Assembly: GCA_037482215.1 (NCBI GenBank) | Contig: CP148074.1 | Span: 1,736,001-1,800,000 of the forward strand | Direction: 5' to 3' | Length of the DNA: 64,000 bases | From: Pseudomonas mendocina | GTDB lineage: Bacteria > Pseudomonadota > Gammaproteobacteria > Pseudomonadales > Pseudomonadaceae | In this document: positions 48,622-59,392 of the stretch, piece by piece | Numbering within the stretch: the stretch's first letter is position 1 | Layout of the letters: each line of letters starts with the position of its first letter | The notes under the pieces: model-generated | What the model saw: the letters and a program-made list of their open reading frames with translations, nothing else | Databases searched by the model: none | What the model was told of the DNA's origin: nothing | Translations under genes and position numbers: made by a program

Positions 48622-49200
48622 TTATGGGATTTGAATTTTGTTGGCCAGTAGCATGTCCACCAGTCGAATTAGTGGCAGTCCTATCAGGCTATTGCTATCA
48701 GAGCCCTCGGTGCTGCGGAATAGGCTGATGCCCAGGCCTTCAGATTTAAAGCTTCCTGCGCAGTCGTAGGGTTGCTCAGCCTCAAGATAGCGGGCGATTT
48801 GTTCGTCGCTGAGTTCACGGAAGTGGACGGTGAATGGAATGCAATCGGTCTGATGTTCCCCTGTTTGACTGTTGAGCAGGGTTAGTCCGGTCAGGAAGGT
48901 CACGCTGTTGCCACTTGCTGCTTTTAATTGCTGCATGGCGCGTTCAAATGTGTGGGGTTTTCCAAGGATTTCTTCGCCTAACACCGCGACTTGATCGGAG
49001 CCGATTATCAAGTGTTGCGGGTATTCCTGGCGAAGTGCGCTGGCTTTCTCCAGTGATAGGCGACGAACCAGGGCGTGTGCAGGTTCGTCGGCGTGGCGAG
49101 ACTCATCTATGTCGGGGGCTTGCCAGGCAAAGGGAAGGCGCAGGCGGCCCAGCAGTTCGCGGCGATAAGGGGAGCTGGAGGCCAGAACTAAAGGCAGCAC
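48622..49200 (-). CDS. Maf/YceF-type nucleotide pyrophosphatase
   Basis: 192 residues, GTG start. The opening VLASSSPYRRELLGRL followed by DIDES is the Maf signature, and LIIGSDQVAVL holds the conserved Asp. The YceF subgroup is reported to hydrolyse 7-methyl-GTP, removing modified nucleotides. It is divergent from yceD, in the same arrangement as E. coli yceF-yceD-rpmF. Confidence 0.92.
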   Translation of the reverse strand: MLPLVLASSSPYRRELLGRLRLPFAWQAPDIDESRHADEPAHALVRRLSLEKASALRQEYPQHLIIGSDQVAVLGEEILGKPHTFERAMQQLKAASGNSVTFLTGLTLLNSQTGEHQTDCIPFTVHFRELSDEQIARYLEAEQPYDCAGSFKSEGLGISLFRSTEGSDSNSLIGLPLIRLVDMLLANKIQIP

Positions 49201-49277
49201 GGCAGTTTCCTTGAGTGGTTAAATAGTGGTCTGGTGATTCTAACTGTCGGTTTAGTCACTGCACAGGCTGAATTCCT

Positions 49278-49306
49278 TTGACAGCAGCGGGTTGCATCCC
49301 TAGAAT
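49278..49306 (+). promoter_or_regulatory. Near-consensus sigma-70 promoter for the yceD-rpmF-plsX operon
   Basis: An exact TTGACA (49278-49283), 17 bases, then TAGAAT (49301-49306), five of six. The expected start of transcription, six or seven bases downstream, falls only two to four bases before the yceD ATG at 49316. Confidence 0.8.
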
Positions 49307-49315
49307 GCGCCGCCT

Positions 49316-49843
49316 ATGTCAAATGGCCCGATTCCACCTCACGTTGATCCGCGAAAGTTAGCAGATCGCAGCACCACCCTCGATGGTGAGATGCCGCTTG
49401 CTGATTTAGAGCGCCTCTGCGGCCCGCTTGCCGATAACCAAGGCATGGTGCGCACGAAGTTTTCGTTCGAGCGCGACGAGCGCAATGCTGTGGTTTTCCA
49501 CAGTGAGCTTGAGGTTGAAGTTAAAATGGTTTGCCAGCGTTGTCTGGAGCAGGTCACTTTACCGATTCGCAGTGAGTGTGATTACGCTGTGGTGAGGGAG
49601 GGTGCCAATACCCAGTCAGTGCCTCAGGGCTATGACGTGATTGAGTTGGGTGAAGACCCATTGGATCTGCTGGCGTTGGTTGAGGATGAGCTTTTGCTCG
49701 CTTTACCCATTGTCCCGGCTCATGACCCTAAAGATTGCCAGCAGCCGGCCGGCCTCGAAGAGCCCGAGTTGAGCGAGGACGAGGTAGCGCGGTCCAACCC
49801 GTTCAGTGTATTGGCACAGTTAAAGCGTGACCCAAACGTTTAG
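49316..49843 (+). CDS. yceD: YceD-family (DUF177) protein
   Basis: 175 residues. N-terminus PIPPHVDPRKLAD is the conserved Pseudomonas form. CQRCLEQ (about 65-70) is a CxxC motif typical of DUF177, and the tail is acidic (LEEPELSEDEV). YceD/DUF177 is needed for normal 23S rRNA accumulation in plants and bacteria by some reports; its biochemical role is unsettled. No Shine-Dalgarno precedes the ATG. It is translated just before rpmF, with 13 bases between. Confidence 0.9.
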   Translation: MSNGPIPPHVDPRKLADRSTTLDGEMPLADLERLCGPLADNQGMVRTKFSFERDERNAVVFHSELEVEVKMVCQRCLEQVTLPIRSECDYAVVREGANTQSVPQGYDVIELGEDPLDLLALVEDELLLALPIVPAHDPKDCQQPAGLEEPELSEDEVARSNPFSVLAQLKRDPNV

Positions 49844-49856
49844 GAGTTAATTAGTT

Positions 49857-50039
49857 ATGGCTGTTCAGCAGAACAAAAAATCCCGATCCGCTCGCGACAT
49901 GCGTCGTTCCCACGATGCTCTCGAAGCAAACGCTCTGTCGGTTGAGAAAACCACTGGCGAAGTACACCTGCGTCACCACGTATCGCCAGAAGGCGTTTAC
50001 CGTGGTCGCAAAGTGATCGACAAGGGCGCTGACGAGTAA
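49857..50039 (+). CDS. rpmF: 50S ribosomal protein L32
   Basis: 60 residues: [21 protein letters not shown] at the N-terminus and a C-terminal half with [18 protein letters not shown]. It lacks the zinc CxxC pairs of some L32 forms, a common variant. It sits between yceD and plsX as in most gammaproteobacteria; AGGAG precedes the start. Confidence 0.98.
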   Translation: MAVQQNKKSRSARDMRRSHDALEANALSVEKTTGEVHLRHHVSPEGVYRGRKVIDKGADE

Positions 50040-50042
50040 TCC

Positions 50043-51053
50043 TTGTCCGCCTCGATCATTGCGATTGATGCAATGGGTGGGGACTTCGGTCCCCACAGCA
50101 TTGTTCCGGCCTGCATTTCCTGCTTGGCTGAATTCCCCTCGCTGCACCTGGTCCTCGTTGGCCAATCCTCTTTGATTGAATCCCTGGTTGCTGGCTATCC
50201 CAGTGTCGATCGTTCTCGTCTGCGTGTTGTGCATGCGGCTGAAGTGATTGCTATGGATGAGCGTCCGGCCCAGGCATTGCGTAACAAGGCAGATTCCTCC
50301 ATGCGCGTTGGGCTTGAGCTTTTGCGTGATGGGGCTGTGCAGGCGTGTGTTAGCTCTGGGAATACCGGGGCTTTGATGGCGTTGTCGCGGCATGTACTCA
50401 AAACCCTGCCGGGTATTGATAGACCTGCCATGGTCACGGCTATTCCAACGCGAACAGGTTTTTGCCATTTGCTTGATCTGGGGGCAAATGTCGATTGTGG
50501 TGCTGAGCATTTGCAGCAGTTCGCGGTGATGGGGGCTGTAGCCGCTGAAGTGTTAGGTAAGCCTCAGGCGCGAGTGGCGCTGCTAAACGTGGGTACTGAG
50601 GATATAAAAGGCAATCAGCAGGTCAAACTGGCCGCAAATCTTCTGCAGCAGACTAAAGGGTTGAACTACATCGGCTTTATTGAAGGCGATGGTTTATACC
50701 GGGGTGAGGCTGATGTTGTCGTATGTGACGGATTTGTCGGCAACATCCTGCTGAAGTCCAGTGAAGGTCTCGCCTCGATGATCTCGGAGCGTGTTGAGCA
50801 GGTGTTTACATCCAGCCTGCTTGCGAAGGCCATTGGTATTCTGGCTATGCCGCTCCTAAAGCGGCTACAAGTTGAACTGGCGCCGGCGGAGCACAATGGA
50901 GCCAGTTTTCTTGGTTTGCAGGGGATTGTCGTTAAAAGCCATGGATCTGCAGGGCCGGAGGGTTTTAAGAGCGCCATTCGCCGAGCTTTGCGGGAGATTG
51001 AGGAGGATTTGCCTAAGCGACTGTACGGTCACTTAGGGGATCAACTGCTTTAG
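50043..51053 (+). CDS. plsX: Phosphate acyltransferase PlsX
   Basis: 336 residues, predicted from a TTG at 50043, three bases after rpmF, because the protein then begins [17 protein letters not shown], the universal PlsX opening. It makes acyl-phosphate from acyl-ACP for phospholipid synthesis. Other motifs: [26 protein letters not shown] and [13 protein letters not shown] [12 protein letters not shown]. The rare start codon may lower its translation relative to L32. Confidence 0.94.
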   Translation: MSASIIAIDAMGGDFGPHSIVPACISCLAEFPSLHLVLVGQSSLIESLVAGYPSVDRSRLRVVHAAEVIAMDERPAQALRNKADSSMRVGLELLRDGAVQACVSSGNTGALMALSRHVLKTLPGIDRPAMVTAIPTRTGFCHLLDLGANVDCGAEHLQQFAVMGAVAAEVLGKPQARVALLNVGTEDIKGNQQVKLAANLLQQTKGLNYIGFIEGDGLYRGEADVVVCDGFVGNILLKSSEGLASMISERVEQVFTSSLLAKAIGILAMPLLKRLQVELAPAEHNGASFLGLQGIVVKSHGSAGPEGFKSAIRRALREIEEDLPKRLYGHLGDQLL

Positions 51054-51157
51054 AATGTGACTGCTTCACATGGCCAGTCATCAAACTGACAGTTTATTGC
51101 GTGCGGCGCTTGCCTGTGCGTATCACTGAAGAACACGAATATTAGGAACACGCTTCC

Positions 51158-52096
51158 ATGTCCGCATCTCTTGCATTCGTCTTTCCAGGTCAGGGCTCGC
51201 AGTCTCTGGGTATGCTCTCCGAGCACGGCGCTCAGCGCCCTCTGATCCTTGAAGCCTTTGCAGAAGCTTCCGAAGCTCTGGGCTATGACCTGTGGGCTCT
51301 GACTCAGCAGGGTCCTGAGGAGCAACTGAATCAGACTGATAAGACTCAGCCTGCAATCCTTACTGCCTCCGTGGCATTGTGGCGTGCATGGCAGGCAGAG
51401 AGCGCGGTTCGTCCGGCTTTTGTCGCCGGTCACAGTCTGGGTGAATACTCGGCCCTAGTGGCGGCTGGCAGCCTTTCTCTGGCTGATGCAGCCAAACTGG
51501 TTGAGCACCGTGGCAAACTCATGCAACAAGCCGTTCCGGCCGGGCAGGGCGGTATGGCCGCGATTCTCGGCCTGGAAGATGCTGATGTACTGGCTGCCTG
51601 TGCCGAAGCGGCTCAGGGTGATGTGGTTAGCGCCGTGAATTTCAATGCGCCGGGGCAGGTGGTTATCGCCGGTGCGGCTGCTGCGGTTGAGCGTGCGATC
51701 GAAGCGTGTAAGGCGCGCGGTGCCAAGCGTGCTATGCCTCTGCCAGTAAGTGTGCCGTCACACTGTGAACTGATGCGCCCGGCTGCTGAGCGTTTTGCTG
51801 AGGCTGTAGCGGCTATTGACTGGAAAAAACCGGAAATTGCGCTGGTGCAGAACGTCAGTGCAGCTGCCGTAACGGATCTTGATGGTCTCAAACGCGATCT
51901 GCTGGCACAGCTGTACAGCCCGGTTCGTTGGGTTGAATCCATCGTTTGCCTGTCCGAAAAAGGTGTGACTGATCTCGTTGAGTGTGGTCCGGGCAAAGTG
52001 CTGAGTGGCCTGAACAAACGCTGCGTTAAAGGCATTAATACTTACAATTTGGACACCCCGGACGCATTTGCTGCCGCCGGTGCCGCCCTGAACTGA
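51158..52096 (+). CDS. fabD: Malonyl-CoA:ACP transacylase
   Basis: 312 residues. The nucleophile Ser93 lies in VAGHSLGEYSAL, and FPGQGSQ opens the protein. The catalytic His is in VPSHCELM. It loads malonate onto ACP for chain elongation. The 104-base gap from plsX may hold a weak promoter; none is clear. Confidence 0.97.
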   Translation: MSASLAFVFPGQGSQSLGMLSEHGAQRPLILEAFAEASEALGYDLWALTQQGPEEQLNQTDKTQPAILTASVALWRAWQAESAVRPAFVAGHSLGEYSALVAAGSLSLADAAKLVEHRGKLMQQAVPAGQGGMAAILGLEDADVLAACAEAAQGDVVSAVNFNAPGQVVIAGAAAAVERAIEACKARGAKRAMPLPVSVPSHCELMRPAAERFAEAVAAIDWKKPEIALVQNVSAAAVTDLDGLKRDLLAQLYSPVRWVESIVCLSEKGVTDLVECGPGKVLSGLNKRCVKGINTYNLDTPDAFAAAGAALN

Positions 52097-52113
52097 TTTG
52101 AGGAGAATGTTTT

Positions 52114-52857
52114 ATGAGCCTGCAAGGTAAAGTAGCCCTAGTAACGGGCGCTAGCCGTGGCATTGGCCAGGCTATTGCTCTGGAGTTGGGTCGTCAGGGG
52201 GCTATCGTGGTCGGTACAGCAACTTCTGCGTCCGGCGCGGAGCGTATTGCAGAAAACCTCAAGGCCAACGGCATTCAGGGGCTGGGGCTCGAACTCAACG
52301 TCACCAGTGACGAATCTGTAGCAGCGGTATTGGCTGCCATTACCGAACAGTTCGGTGCACCTGCTATTCTGGTCAATAACGCAGGTATTACCCGCGATAA
52401 CCTGATGATGCGTATGAAGGACGACGAGTGGTTCGATGTGATCGACACCAACCTCAACAGCCTCTACCGTTTGTCCAAAGGTGTTCTGCGCGGGATGACT
52501 AAGGCACGCTGGGGTCGGATTATCAATATTGGCTCTGTAGTGGGTGCCATGGGCAACGCAGGCCAAGTAAACTATGCAGCAGCTAAAGCAGGGCTGGAAG
52601 GTTTCAGCCGTGCTCTGGCTCGTGAAGTCGGGTCGCGCTCGATCACTGTTAACTCAGTTGCTCCGGGCTTTATCGATACAGATATGACCCGTGAACTGCC
52701 TGAAGCGCAGCGTGAAGCGTTGCAGGCGCAGATTCCGCTGGGCCGTTTGGGGCAGGCAGAAGAGATCGCGCAAGTGGTCGCTTTCCTTGCTTCTGATGGT
52801 GCAGCTTATGTCACAGGGGCTACTATCCCTGTGAATGGCGGGATGTATATGAGCTAA
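52114..52857 (+). CDS. fabG: 3-oxoacyl-ACP reductase
   Basis: 247 residues. NADPH motif TGASRGIG (11-18), NNAGIT, catalytic Ser141, Tyr154 and Lys158 (YAAAK). Performs the first reduction of each elongation cycle. Follows fabD after 17 bases with GAGGAG. Confidence 0.98.
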   Translation: MSLQGKVALVTGASRGIGQAIALELGRQGAIVVGTATSASGAERIAENLKANGIQGLGLELNVTSDESVAAVLAAITEQFGAPAILVNNAGITRDNLMMRMKDDEWFDVIDTNLNSLYRLSKGVLRGMTKARWGRIINIGSVVGAMGNAGQVNYAAAKAGLEGFSRALAREVGSRSITVNSVAPGFIDTDMTRELPEAQREALQAQIPLGRLGQAEEIAQVVAFLASDGAAYVTGATIPVNGGMYMS

Positions 52858-52972
52858 ATGTGACGGATGCCTTAAGAAAACTGTCATAGATGCTGTCTAA
52901 AATCCGTTATAAAAGTGAAACAGGTTTATAGACAGATCGTTGATGTGTTTTGGGGGTATCCCGGCATTCAGC

Positions 52973-53000
52973 TTGAAATGCTAAAAACCCTTTCTATACA
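52973..53000 (+). promoter_or_regulatory. Candidate promoter for acpP
   Basis: TTGAAA (52973-52978), 16 bases, TATACA (52995-53000). It lies in the 195-base gap between fabG and acpP, where a separate strong promoter is expected for the very abundant carrier protein. Leader of about 46 nt. Confidence 0.55.
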
Positions 53001-53052
53001 CTTGGCGGTATAACTGCTGCCCGGATTTGTCCACTAGGAGTGAAAACAAGGT

Positions 53053-53286
53053 ATGAGCACCATCGAAGAACGCGTCAAGAAAATCGTTGCTGAACAACTT
53101 GGCGTCAAAGAAGAGGAAGTAACCAACAGCGCTTCCTTCGTCGAAGACCTGGGTGCCGACTCTCTTGACACCGTTGAGCTGGTGATGGCTCTCGAAGAAG
53201 AATTCGAGACCGAGATCCCGGACGAGCAAGCTGAGAAGATCACCACTGTTCAAGAAGCGATCGACTACGTTACCGCTCACGCGTAA
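53053..53286 (+). CDS. acpP: Acyl carrier protein
   Basis: 77 residues, highly acidic. The phosphopantetheine attachment site is Ser37 in [17 protein letters not shown] and AAGG precede the ATG. Central carrier of fatty acid synthesis and acyl donor for many pathways. Flanked by its own putative promoter and a terminator-like hairpin. Confidence 0.99.
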   Translation: MSTIEERVKKIVAEQLGVKEEEVTNSASFVEDLGADSLDTVELVMALEEEFETEIPDEQAEKITTVQEAIDYVTAHA

Positions 53287-53313
53287 GACGTAATCAGTCG
53301 TCTCTCGGCTAGG

Positions 53314-53352
53314 AAAAGCCGCACACCTGTTATGGGAGTGCGGCTTTTCTTT
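53314..53352 (+). terminator. Terminator/attenuator between acpP and fabF
   Basis: AAAAGCCGCAC (53314-53324) and GTGCGGCTTTT (53338-53348) form an 11-bp stem with a 13-nt loop followed by C-TTT. It should release most acpP transcripts, leaving partial read-through into fabF. Confidence 0.85.
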
Positions 53353-53394
53353 AGGCGGCTTATCAAGTGGTGAAACCTAGAGAAGGAGAAGGCT

Positions 53395-54639
53395 GTGTCG
53401 CGTAGACGCGTCGTAGTTACCGGTATGGGCATGTTGTCGCCACTGGGTAACGATGTACCGAGCAGCTGGCAGGGCATTTTGGCAGGGCAAAGCGGTATCG
53501 CGGCCCTCGAACACATGGACCTTTCGGCTTATTCCACCCGCTTTGGTGGTTCGATCAAGGGCTTCAATGTTGAAGAGTACTTGTCGGCGAAAGAGGCCAG
53601 AAAGCTCGACCTGTTTATTCAGTACGGCCTAGCGGCCAGTTTTCAGGCTGTGCGCAATTCTGGTCTGGAGATCACTGATGCCAACCGTGAGCGCATCGGT
53701 GTGGCCATGGGCTCGGGTATTGGTGGTCTGACCAATATCGAGAACAACTGCCGCTCGCTGATTGATCAGGGGCCACGGCGTATCTCGCCGTTCTTTGTGC
53801 CTGGCTCAATCATCAATATGATTTCCGGTTTCCTGTCGATCCATTTGGGGCTGCAGGGACCTAACTATGCTATTGCCACGGCGTGCACCACTGGCACCCA
53901 CTGCATCGGCATGGCTGCTCGTAATATCGCTTACGGCGAAGCTGACGTGATGGTTGCGGGCGGCGCTGAAATGGCGGCCTGCGGTCTGGGTATGGGCGGT
54001 TTTGGTGCGGCCCGTGCGCTTTCGACCCGCAATGATGATCCAACCCGGGCCAGCCGTCCGTGGGATCAGGATCGCGATGGCTTTGTGCTGTCAGATGGCT
54101 CTGGCGCGCTGGTGCTTGAGGAGCTTGAACATGCCAAGGCCCGTGGCGCGACCATTTACGCTGAGCTTATCGGCTTTGGTATGAGCAGTGATGCGTACCA
54201 TATGACGTCGCCACCCGAAGATGGTGCCGGTGCCGCCCGCTGCATGGCGACGGCTCTGCGCGATGCGGGTGTGAACCCTGATCAGGTTCAGTACATCAAT
54301 GCCCACGGAACGTCGACCATGGCCGGCGACAAGGCTGAGGCATCGGCGGTTAAGTCGGTCTTTGGCGATCACGCCTATAAGCTCGCCGTTAGCTCGACCA
54401 AGTCGATGACTGGCCATTTGCTGGGGGCTGCCGGGGCTGTTGAGGCTATCTTCAGTATTCTCGCAATCCGCGATCAGGTGGCGCCGCCAACCATTAACAT
54501 GGATAACCCAGGTGAGGGTTGTGATCTGGACTTTGTACCTCATCATGCCCGGCAGATGCCGATTGATGTGGTGCTGTCCAACTCCTTCGGCTTTGGTGGT
54601 ACCAACGGTTCGCTGGTGTTCCGCCGGTTTGCAGGCTGA
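53395..54639 (+). CDS. fabF: 3-oxoacyl-ACP synthase II
   Basis: 414 residues, GTG start with AGAAGGAG upstream. Catalytic Cys164 in [10 protein letters not shown], with His residues in [11 protein letters not shown] and [11 protein letters not shown]. It condenses malonyl-ACP with acyl-ACP and is needed for vaccenate formation. Overlaps pabC by one base. Confidence 0.97.
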   Translation: MSRRRVVVTGMGMLSPLGNDVPSSWQGILAGQSGIAALEHMDLSAYSTRFGGSIKGFNVEEYLSAKEARKLDLFIQYGLAASFQAVRNSGLEITDANRERIGVAMGSGIGGLTNIENNCRSLIDQGPRRISPFFVPGSIINMISGFLSIHLGLQGPNYAIATACTTGTHCIGMAARNIAYGEADVMVAGGAEMAACGLGMGGFGAARALSTRNDDPTRASRPWDQDRDGFVLSDGSGALVLEELEHAKARGATIYAELIGFGMSSDAYHMTSPPEDGAGAARCMATALRDAGVNPDQVQYINAHGTSTMAGDKAEASAVKSVFGDHAYKLAVSSTKSMTGHLLGAAGAVEAIFSILAIRDQVAPPTINMDNPGEGCDLDFVPHHARQMPIDVVLSNSFGFGGTNGSLVFRRFAG

Positions 54640-55454
54640 TGCTGATCTGGGTCGATGGCCAACCAGTCGGGCTGTTGTCCGTTAAGGATCGCGGCTTGGC
54701 CTACGGCGATGGGTTATTTGAGACCATCGCCGTAAAGTCCGGTCGGCCCATTCTGTTTGAGCGGCATATGCAGCGCTTGGTTGAGGGCTGTAAGCGTCTG
54801 GCGATTCCTTTGGATGAGCCGGACGTGCGTCGGCAGTTGCTGGAGTTCAGCCACCTAGTCGGCGATGGTGTGACCAAGCTTATCCTGACCCGTGGAGATG
54901 GATTGCGTGGTTACGCCTCACCTAATCCGAGCCAGCCTCGTTTAATTCTTCAAGCTGCACCCAGTCCAGCCTACCCGGCAGTCCATGCCGAGCAAGGGGT
55001 GCGGTTATTCCCCTGTGCTACCCGTCTGGCTGAGCAGCCACTACTGGCAGGTCTTAAGCACCTTAACCGCCTTGAACAGGTACTGGCTCGTGATGAGTGG
55101 CAGGATGCGGAGCATGCTGAAGGGCTCATGCGTGACGTTTCCGGGCGCGTGATTGAAGGGGTGTACAGCAATCTGTTGCTGGTGAGCGGCGGCGTTCTGG
55201 TCACCGCTGATCTGTCCCGTTGCGGTGTGGCGGGGGTTATGCGCGCTGAGCTGTTGGCCCAGGCACACGATCAAGGTATTACCTGTGAAGTCCGGGATGT
55301 CAGCTACGACGAGTTGCTGGCAGCGGATGAAGTGATGTTGTGCAACAGCCTGTATGGAGTCTGGCCCGTGCGTGGCCTATTGACGCATGACTGGCCGGTT
55401 GGGCCGCTCACCCGTAAACTTCAGGCCATTGCTCAAGACATATTGGATTGCTGA
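54639..55454 (+). CDS. pabC: Aminodeoxychorismate lyase
   Basis: 271 residues, class IV PLP enzyme converting aminodeoxychorismate to p-aminobenzoate for folate. DRGLAYGDGLFET near residue 20 and LKHLNRLEQVLAR, holding the PLP-binding Lys, are characteristic. The C-terminal DEVMLCNSLYGVWPV is conserved. Overlaps fabF by one base; mltG starts two bases after its stop. Confidence 0.95.
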   Translation: MLIWVDGQPVGLLSVKDRGLAYGDGLFETIAVKSGRPILFERHMQRLVEGCKRLAIPLDEPDVRRQLLEFSHLVGDGVTKLILTRGDGLRGYASPNPSQPRLILQAAPSPAYPAVHAEQGVRLFPCATRLAEQPLLAGLKHLNRLEQVLARDEWQDAEHAEGLMRDVSGRVIEGVYSNLLLVSGGVLVTADLSRCGVAGVMRAELLAQAHDQGITCEVRDVSYDELLAADEVMLCNSLYGVWPVRGLLTHDWPVGPLTRKLQAIAQDILDC

Positions 55455-55455
55455 A

Positions 55456-56508
55456 TTGATTCGCAAACTTTTGCTGCTGCTTGAAGGCAGCGTAGTGCTG
55501 GCAGGTTTGCTGCTCGGTGTTGCAGCCTGGCAGCAACATGAAGCATTGCATCAACCGCTCAACCTGAGCGCTGAACATGTGATTGAAGTGCCTGCTGGTG
55601 CTACACCCGGCGGTGTGCTGAATCGTCTCCAAGCAGATGGAATTATCGATAAGGCATTTTGGTTACGCCAGTACTGGCGTTTCAACCTGTCTGGCCAGCC
55701 GCTGCACAGCGGTGAATATCAATTGAAACCGGGCCAGACCGTCAGTGACATGCTGAATATGTGGCAGCGCGGGGATGTTCTTCAATACAGCATTACGTTG
55801 GTTGAAGGCTGGAACTTTCGTCAGGTTCGCTCAGCCTTGGCTCGTGAACAGCGCCTAGAACAGACGCTGTCAGGTGTCAGCGATAATGAGCTTATGAATA
55901 AATTGGGGCTGGCAGGTCAGCACCCAGAAGGACGTTTTTTCCCGGATACCTACAGCTTTGTTCGTGGTACCTCCGACCTTGATTTGCTGAAAAAGGCCAA
56001 TGCGCGTCTGGAGAAAGTACTCGCCGAGGAGTGGGAAAAGCGAGACGACGATTTACCGTACAAGGAACCTTACGATGCCTTGATCATGGCCTCCATGATC
56101 GAAAGGGAAACGGGCGTTGCGCAAGAGCGGGGTGAGATTGCAGGTGTGTTTGTCCGTCGCCTGCGCATGGGCATGCGTTTACAGACAGACCCCACTGTTA
56201 TCTATGGCATGGGCGAGCGTTACAACGGCAGAATCACCCGGGCTGATCTGCGTGAGCCTACTCCCTACAACACTTACACCATCGACGGCATGCCGCCGAC
56301 GCCAATTGCCTTGGCTGGGCGTGAGGCCATTCGTGCCGCGTTGAAGCCTGTGGCTGGCAAGAGCCTTTATTTCGTTGCCCGTGGCGACGGTAGCCATGTA
56401 TTTTCAGAAACGCTTGAGCAACATAACCGCGCTGTTCGCGAGTACCAGCTCAAGCGTCGGGCAGATTACCGTTCCAGTCCGGCTCCGGTAACGGCCCCAC
56501 AACAGTAA
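55456..56508 (+). CDS. mltG: Endolytic murein transglycosylase
   Basis: 350 residues from a TTG at 55456, directly after pabC; this gives MIRKLLLLLEGS, the family's membrane-anchor start. A start at 55387 would lie inside pabC. A single N-terminal membrane helix is followed by a LysM-like region and the YceG domain, with the catalytic Glu in IMASMIERETG. It cuts nascent glycan strands and so affects chain length. Order pabC-mltG-tmk-holB is conserved in many bacteria. Confidence 0.92.
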   Translation: MIRKLLLLLEGSVVLAGLLLGVAAWQQHEALHQPLNLSAEHVIEVPAGATPGGVLNRLQADGIIDKAFWLRQYWRFNLSGQPLHSGEYQLKPGQTVSDMLNMWQRGDVLQYSITLVEGWNFRQVRSALAREQRLEQTLSGVSDNELMNKLGLAGQHPEGRFFPDTYSFVRGTSDLDLLKKANARLEKVLAEEWEKRDDDLPYKEPYDALIMASMIERETGVAQERGEIAGVFVRRLRMGMRLQTDPTVIYGMGERYNGRITRADLREPTPYNTYTIDGMPPTPIALAGREAIRAALKPVAGKSLYFVARGDGSHVFSETLEQHNRAVREYQLKRRADYRSSPAPVTAPQQ

Positions 56509-58129
<1,621 letters not shown>

Positions 58130-58165
58130 AATCCAACGCACGAGAATAATTAACAGGAATGCCGC

Positions 58166-58522
58166 ATGAGTTTGCCTCCTAACCTGGGCCCGCGAAATGG
58201 GATCTTGTCGCTGACAATCAAAGACAAGTCCGTGCTCTATGCCGCTTATATGCCTTTCATCAAGAACGGCGGTCTGTTTATTCCCACCAATAAGAGCTAC
58301 AAGCTCGGTGATGAAGTGTTCATGCTGCTCAACCTGATGGAAGAGCCGGAAAAGATTCCTGTGGCAGGTAAAGTTGTTTGGATCACCCCTAAAGGGGCGC
58401 AAGGAAACCGGGCAGCCGGTGTTGGTGTGCAGTTCAACGACGGCGACAATACGGCCCGCAACAAAATTGAAACTTACCTGGCCGGTGCGCTGAAGTCGGA
58501 TAGACCTACGCACACCATGTAG
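58166..58522 (+). CDS. pilZ: Type IV pilus assembly protein PilZ
   Basis: 118 residues, the founding PilZ type. The N-terminal LPPNLGPRNGILSLTIKDKSVLYAAYMPF and the barrel part with GGLFIPTNKSYKLGDEVFMLLNL are the canonical sequence. It lacks the RxxxR and D/NxSxxG motifs, as known for this protein, so it acts by protein contacts in type IV pilus biogenesis and not by binding cyclic di-GMP. Position between holB and tatD matches P. aeruginosa. Confidence 0.97.
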   Translation: MSLPPNLGPRNGILSLTIKDKSVLYAAYMPFIKNGGLFIPTNKSYKLGDEVFMLLNLMEEPEKIPVAGKVVWITPKGAQGNRAAGVGVQFNDGDNTARNKIETYLAGALKSDRPTHTM

Positions 58523-58542
58523 GGTTCTCCGATTGGTATCGA

Positions 58543-58565
58543 GGCGTCGCGTAGCGGCGCCTTTT
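58543..58565 (+). terminator. Terminator after pilZ
   Basis: GGCGTCGC (58543-58550), GTA loop, GCGGCGCC (58554-58561), then TTTT. The stem has one G-T pair. It lies 20 bases after pilZ and 18 bases before tatD, so it may only partly terminate. Confidence 0.75.
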
Positions 58566-58583
58566 CATAAGTGATTGTTCCCC

Positions 58584-59366
58584 ATGCTGGTTGATTCCCA
58601 CTGTCATCTCGACCGTCTTGATCTGGCTGCCCACGGCGGCTCTCTCGATACGGCGTTGGAGGCTGCGCGTGCGCGTGGCGTCGGACATTTTCTCTGTATT
58701 GGCGTCAGTGCCGATAACGCAGCTGCCGTTAAAGGGCTGGCTGAGCGTTATGCCGATGTCGATTGCTCGGTAGGGGTTCACCCCCTAGATCTGGAACCCG
58801 GTGTTGCACCGGCATTGGATTGGCTGCTGGCTGAGCTGAACCACCCCAATGTGGTCGCTATCGGTGAGACTGGGCTGGATTATCACTACGAGCCAGAAGC
58901 GGCTGAGTTACAGCAGGAGGCGTTTCGTCTGCATCTCCAGGCAGCTCAGGTTACGGGTAAGCCGGTGATTGTGCATACCCGCGAGGCCCGCGCCGATACG
59001 CTGACGTTGTTACGGGAGGCGGCCTTGCCTCAGGCAGGCGTGCTGCATTGCTTTACCGAAGACTGGGACATGGCCAAGGCGGCGTTGGATATCGGTTTTT
59101 ATATCTCGCTGTCCGGCATTGTCACGTTCCGCAATGCTGAGGCCTTGCGTGAGGTAGCTCGCCAAGTGCCGGCAGATCGCCTGCTGGTGGAAACGGATTC
59201 CCCGTACCTAGCACCTGTGCCTCACCGTGGAAAACCCAACTTGCCGGAGTACGTCCGTGATGTGGCTGAATACCTGGCAGTCTTGCGCGGCGTGAGTTTT
59301 GAAGCGCTGGCTGAGCAAACCACAGAGAACTTCAAGCGTCTTTTCCCGCTGGCAGGAGTCAGATAG
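58584..59366 (+). CDS. TatD-family metal-dependent hydrolase
   Basis: 260 residues from the ATG at 58584, giving MLVDSHCHLDRLDL. Metal-binding motifs: SHCHLD, GETGLDYHYE and VIVHTRE, LHCFTED, LVETDSPYLAP. TatD enzymes have nuclease activity (3'-5' exonuclease in E. coli). Position after pilZ corresponds to PA2959-like genes. Confidence 0.94.
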   Translation: MLVDSHCHLDRLDLAAHGGSLDTALEAARARGVGHFLCIGVSADNAAAVKGLAERYADVDCSVGVHPLDLEPGVAPALDWLLAELNHPNVVAIGETGLDYHYEPEAAELQQEAFRLHLQAAQVTGKPVIVHTREARADTLTLLREAALPQAGVLHCFTEDWDMAKAALDIGFYISLSGIVTFRNAEALREVARQVPADRLLVETDSPYLAPVPHRGKPNLPEYVRDVAEYLAVLRGVSFEALAEQTTENFKRLFPLAGVR

Positions 59367-59392
59367 GCTTTCTTGGCAAGCCGTGAAGAACC

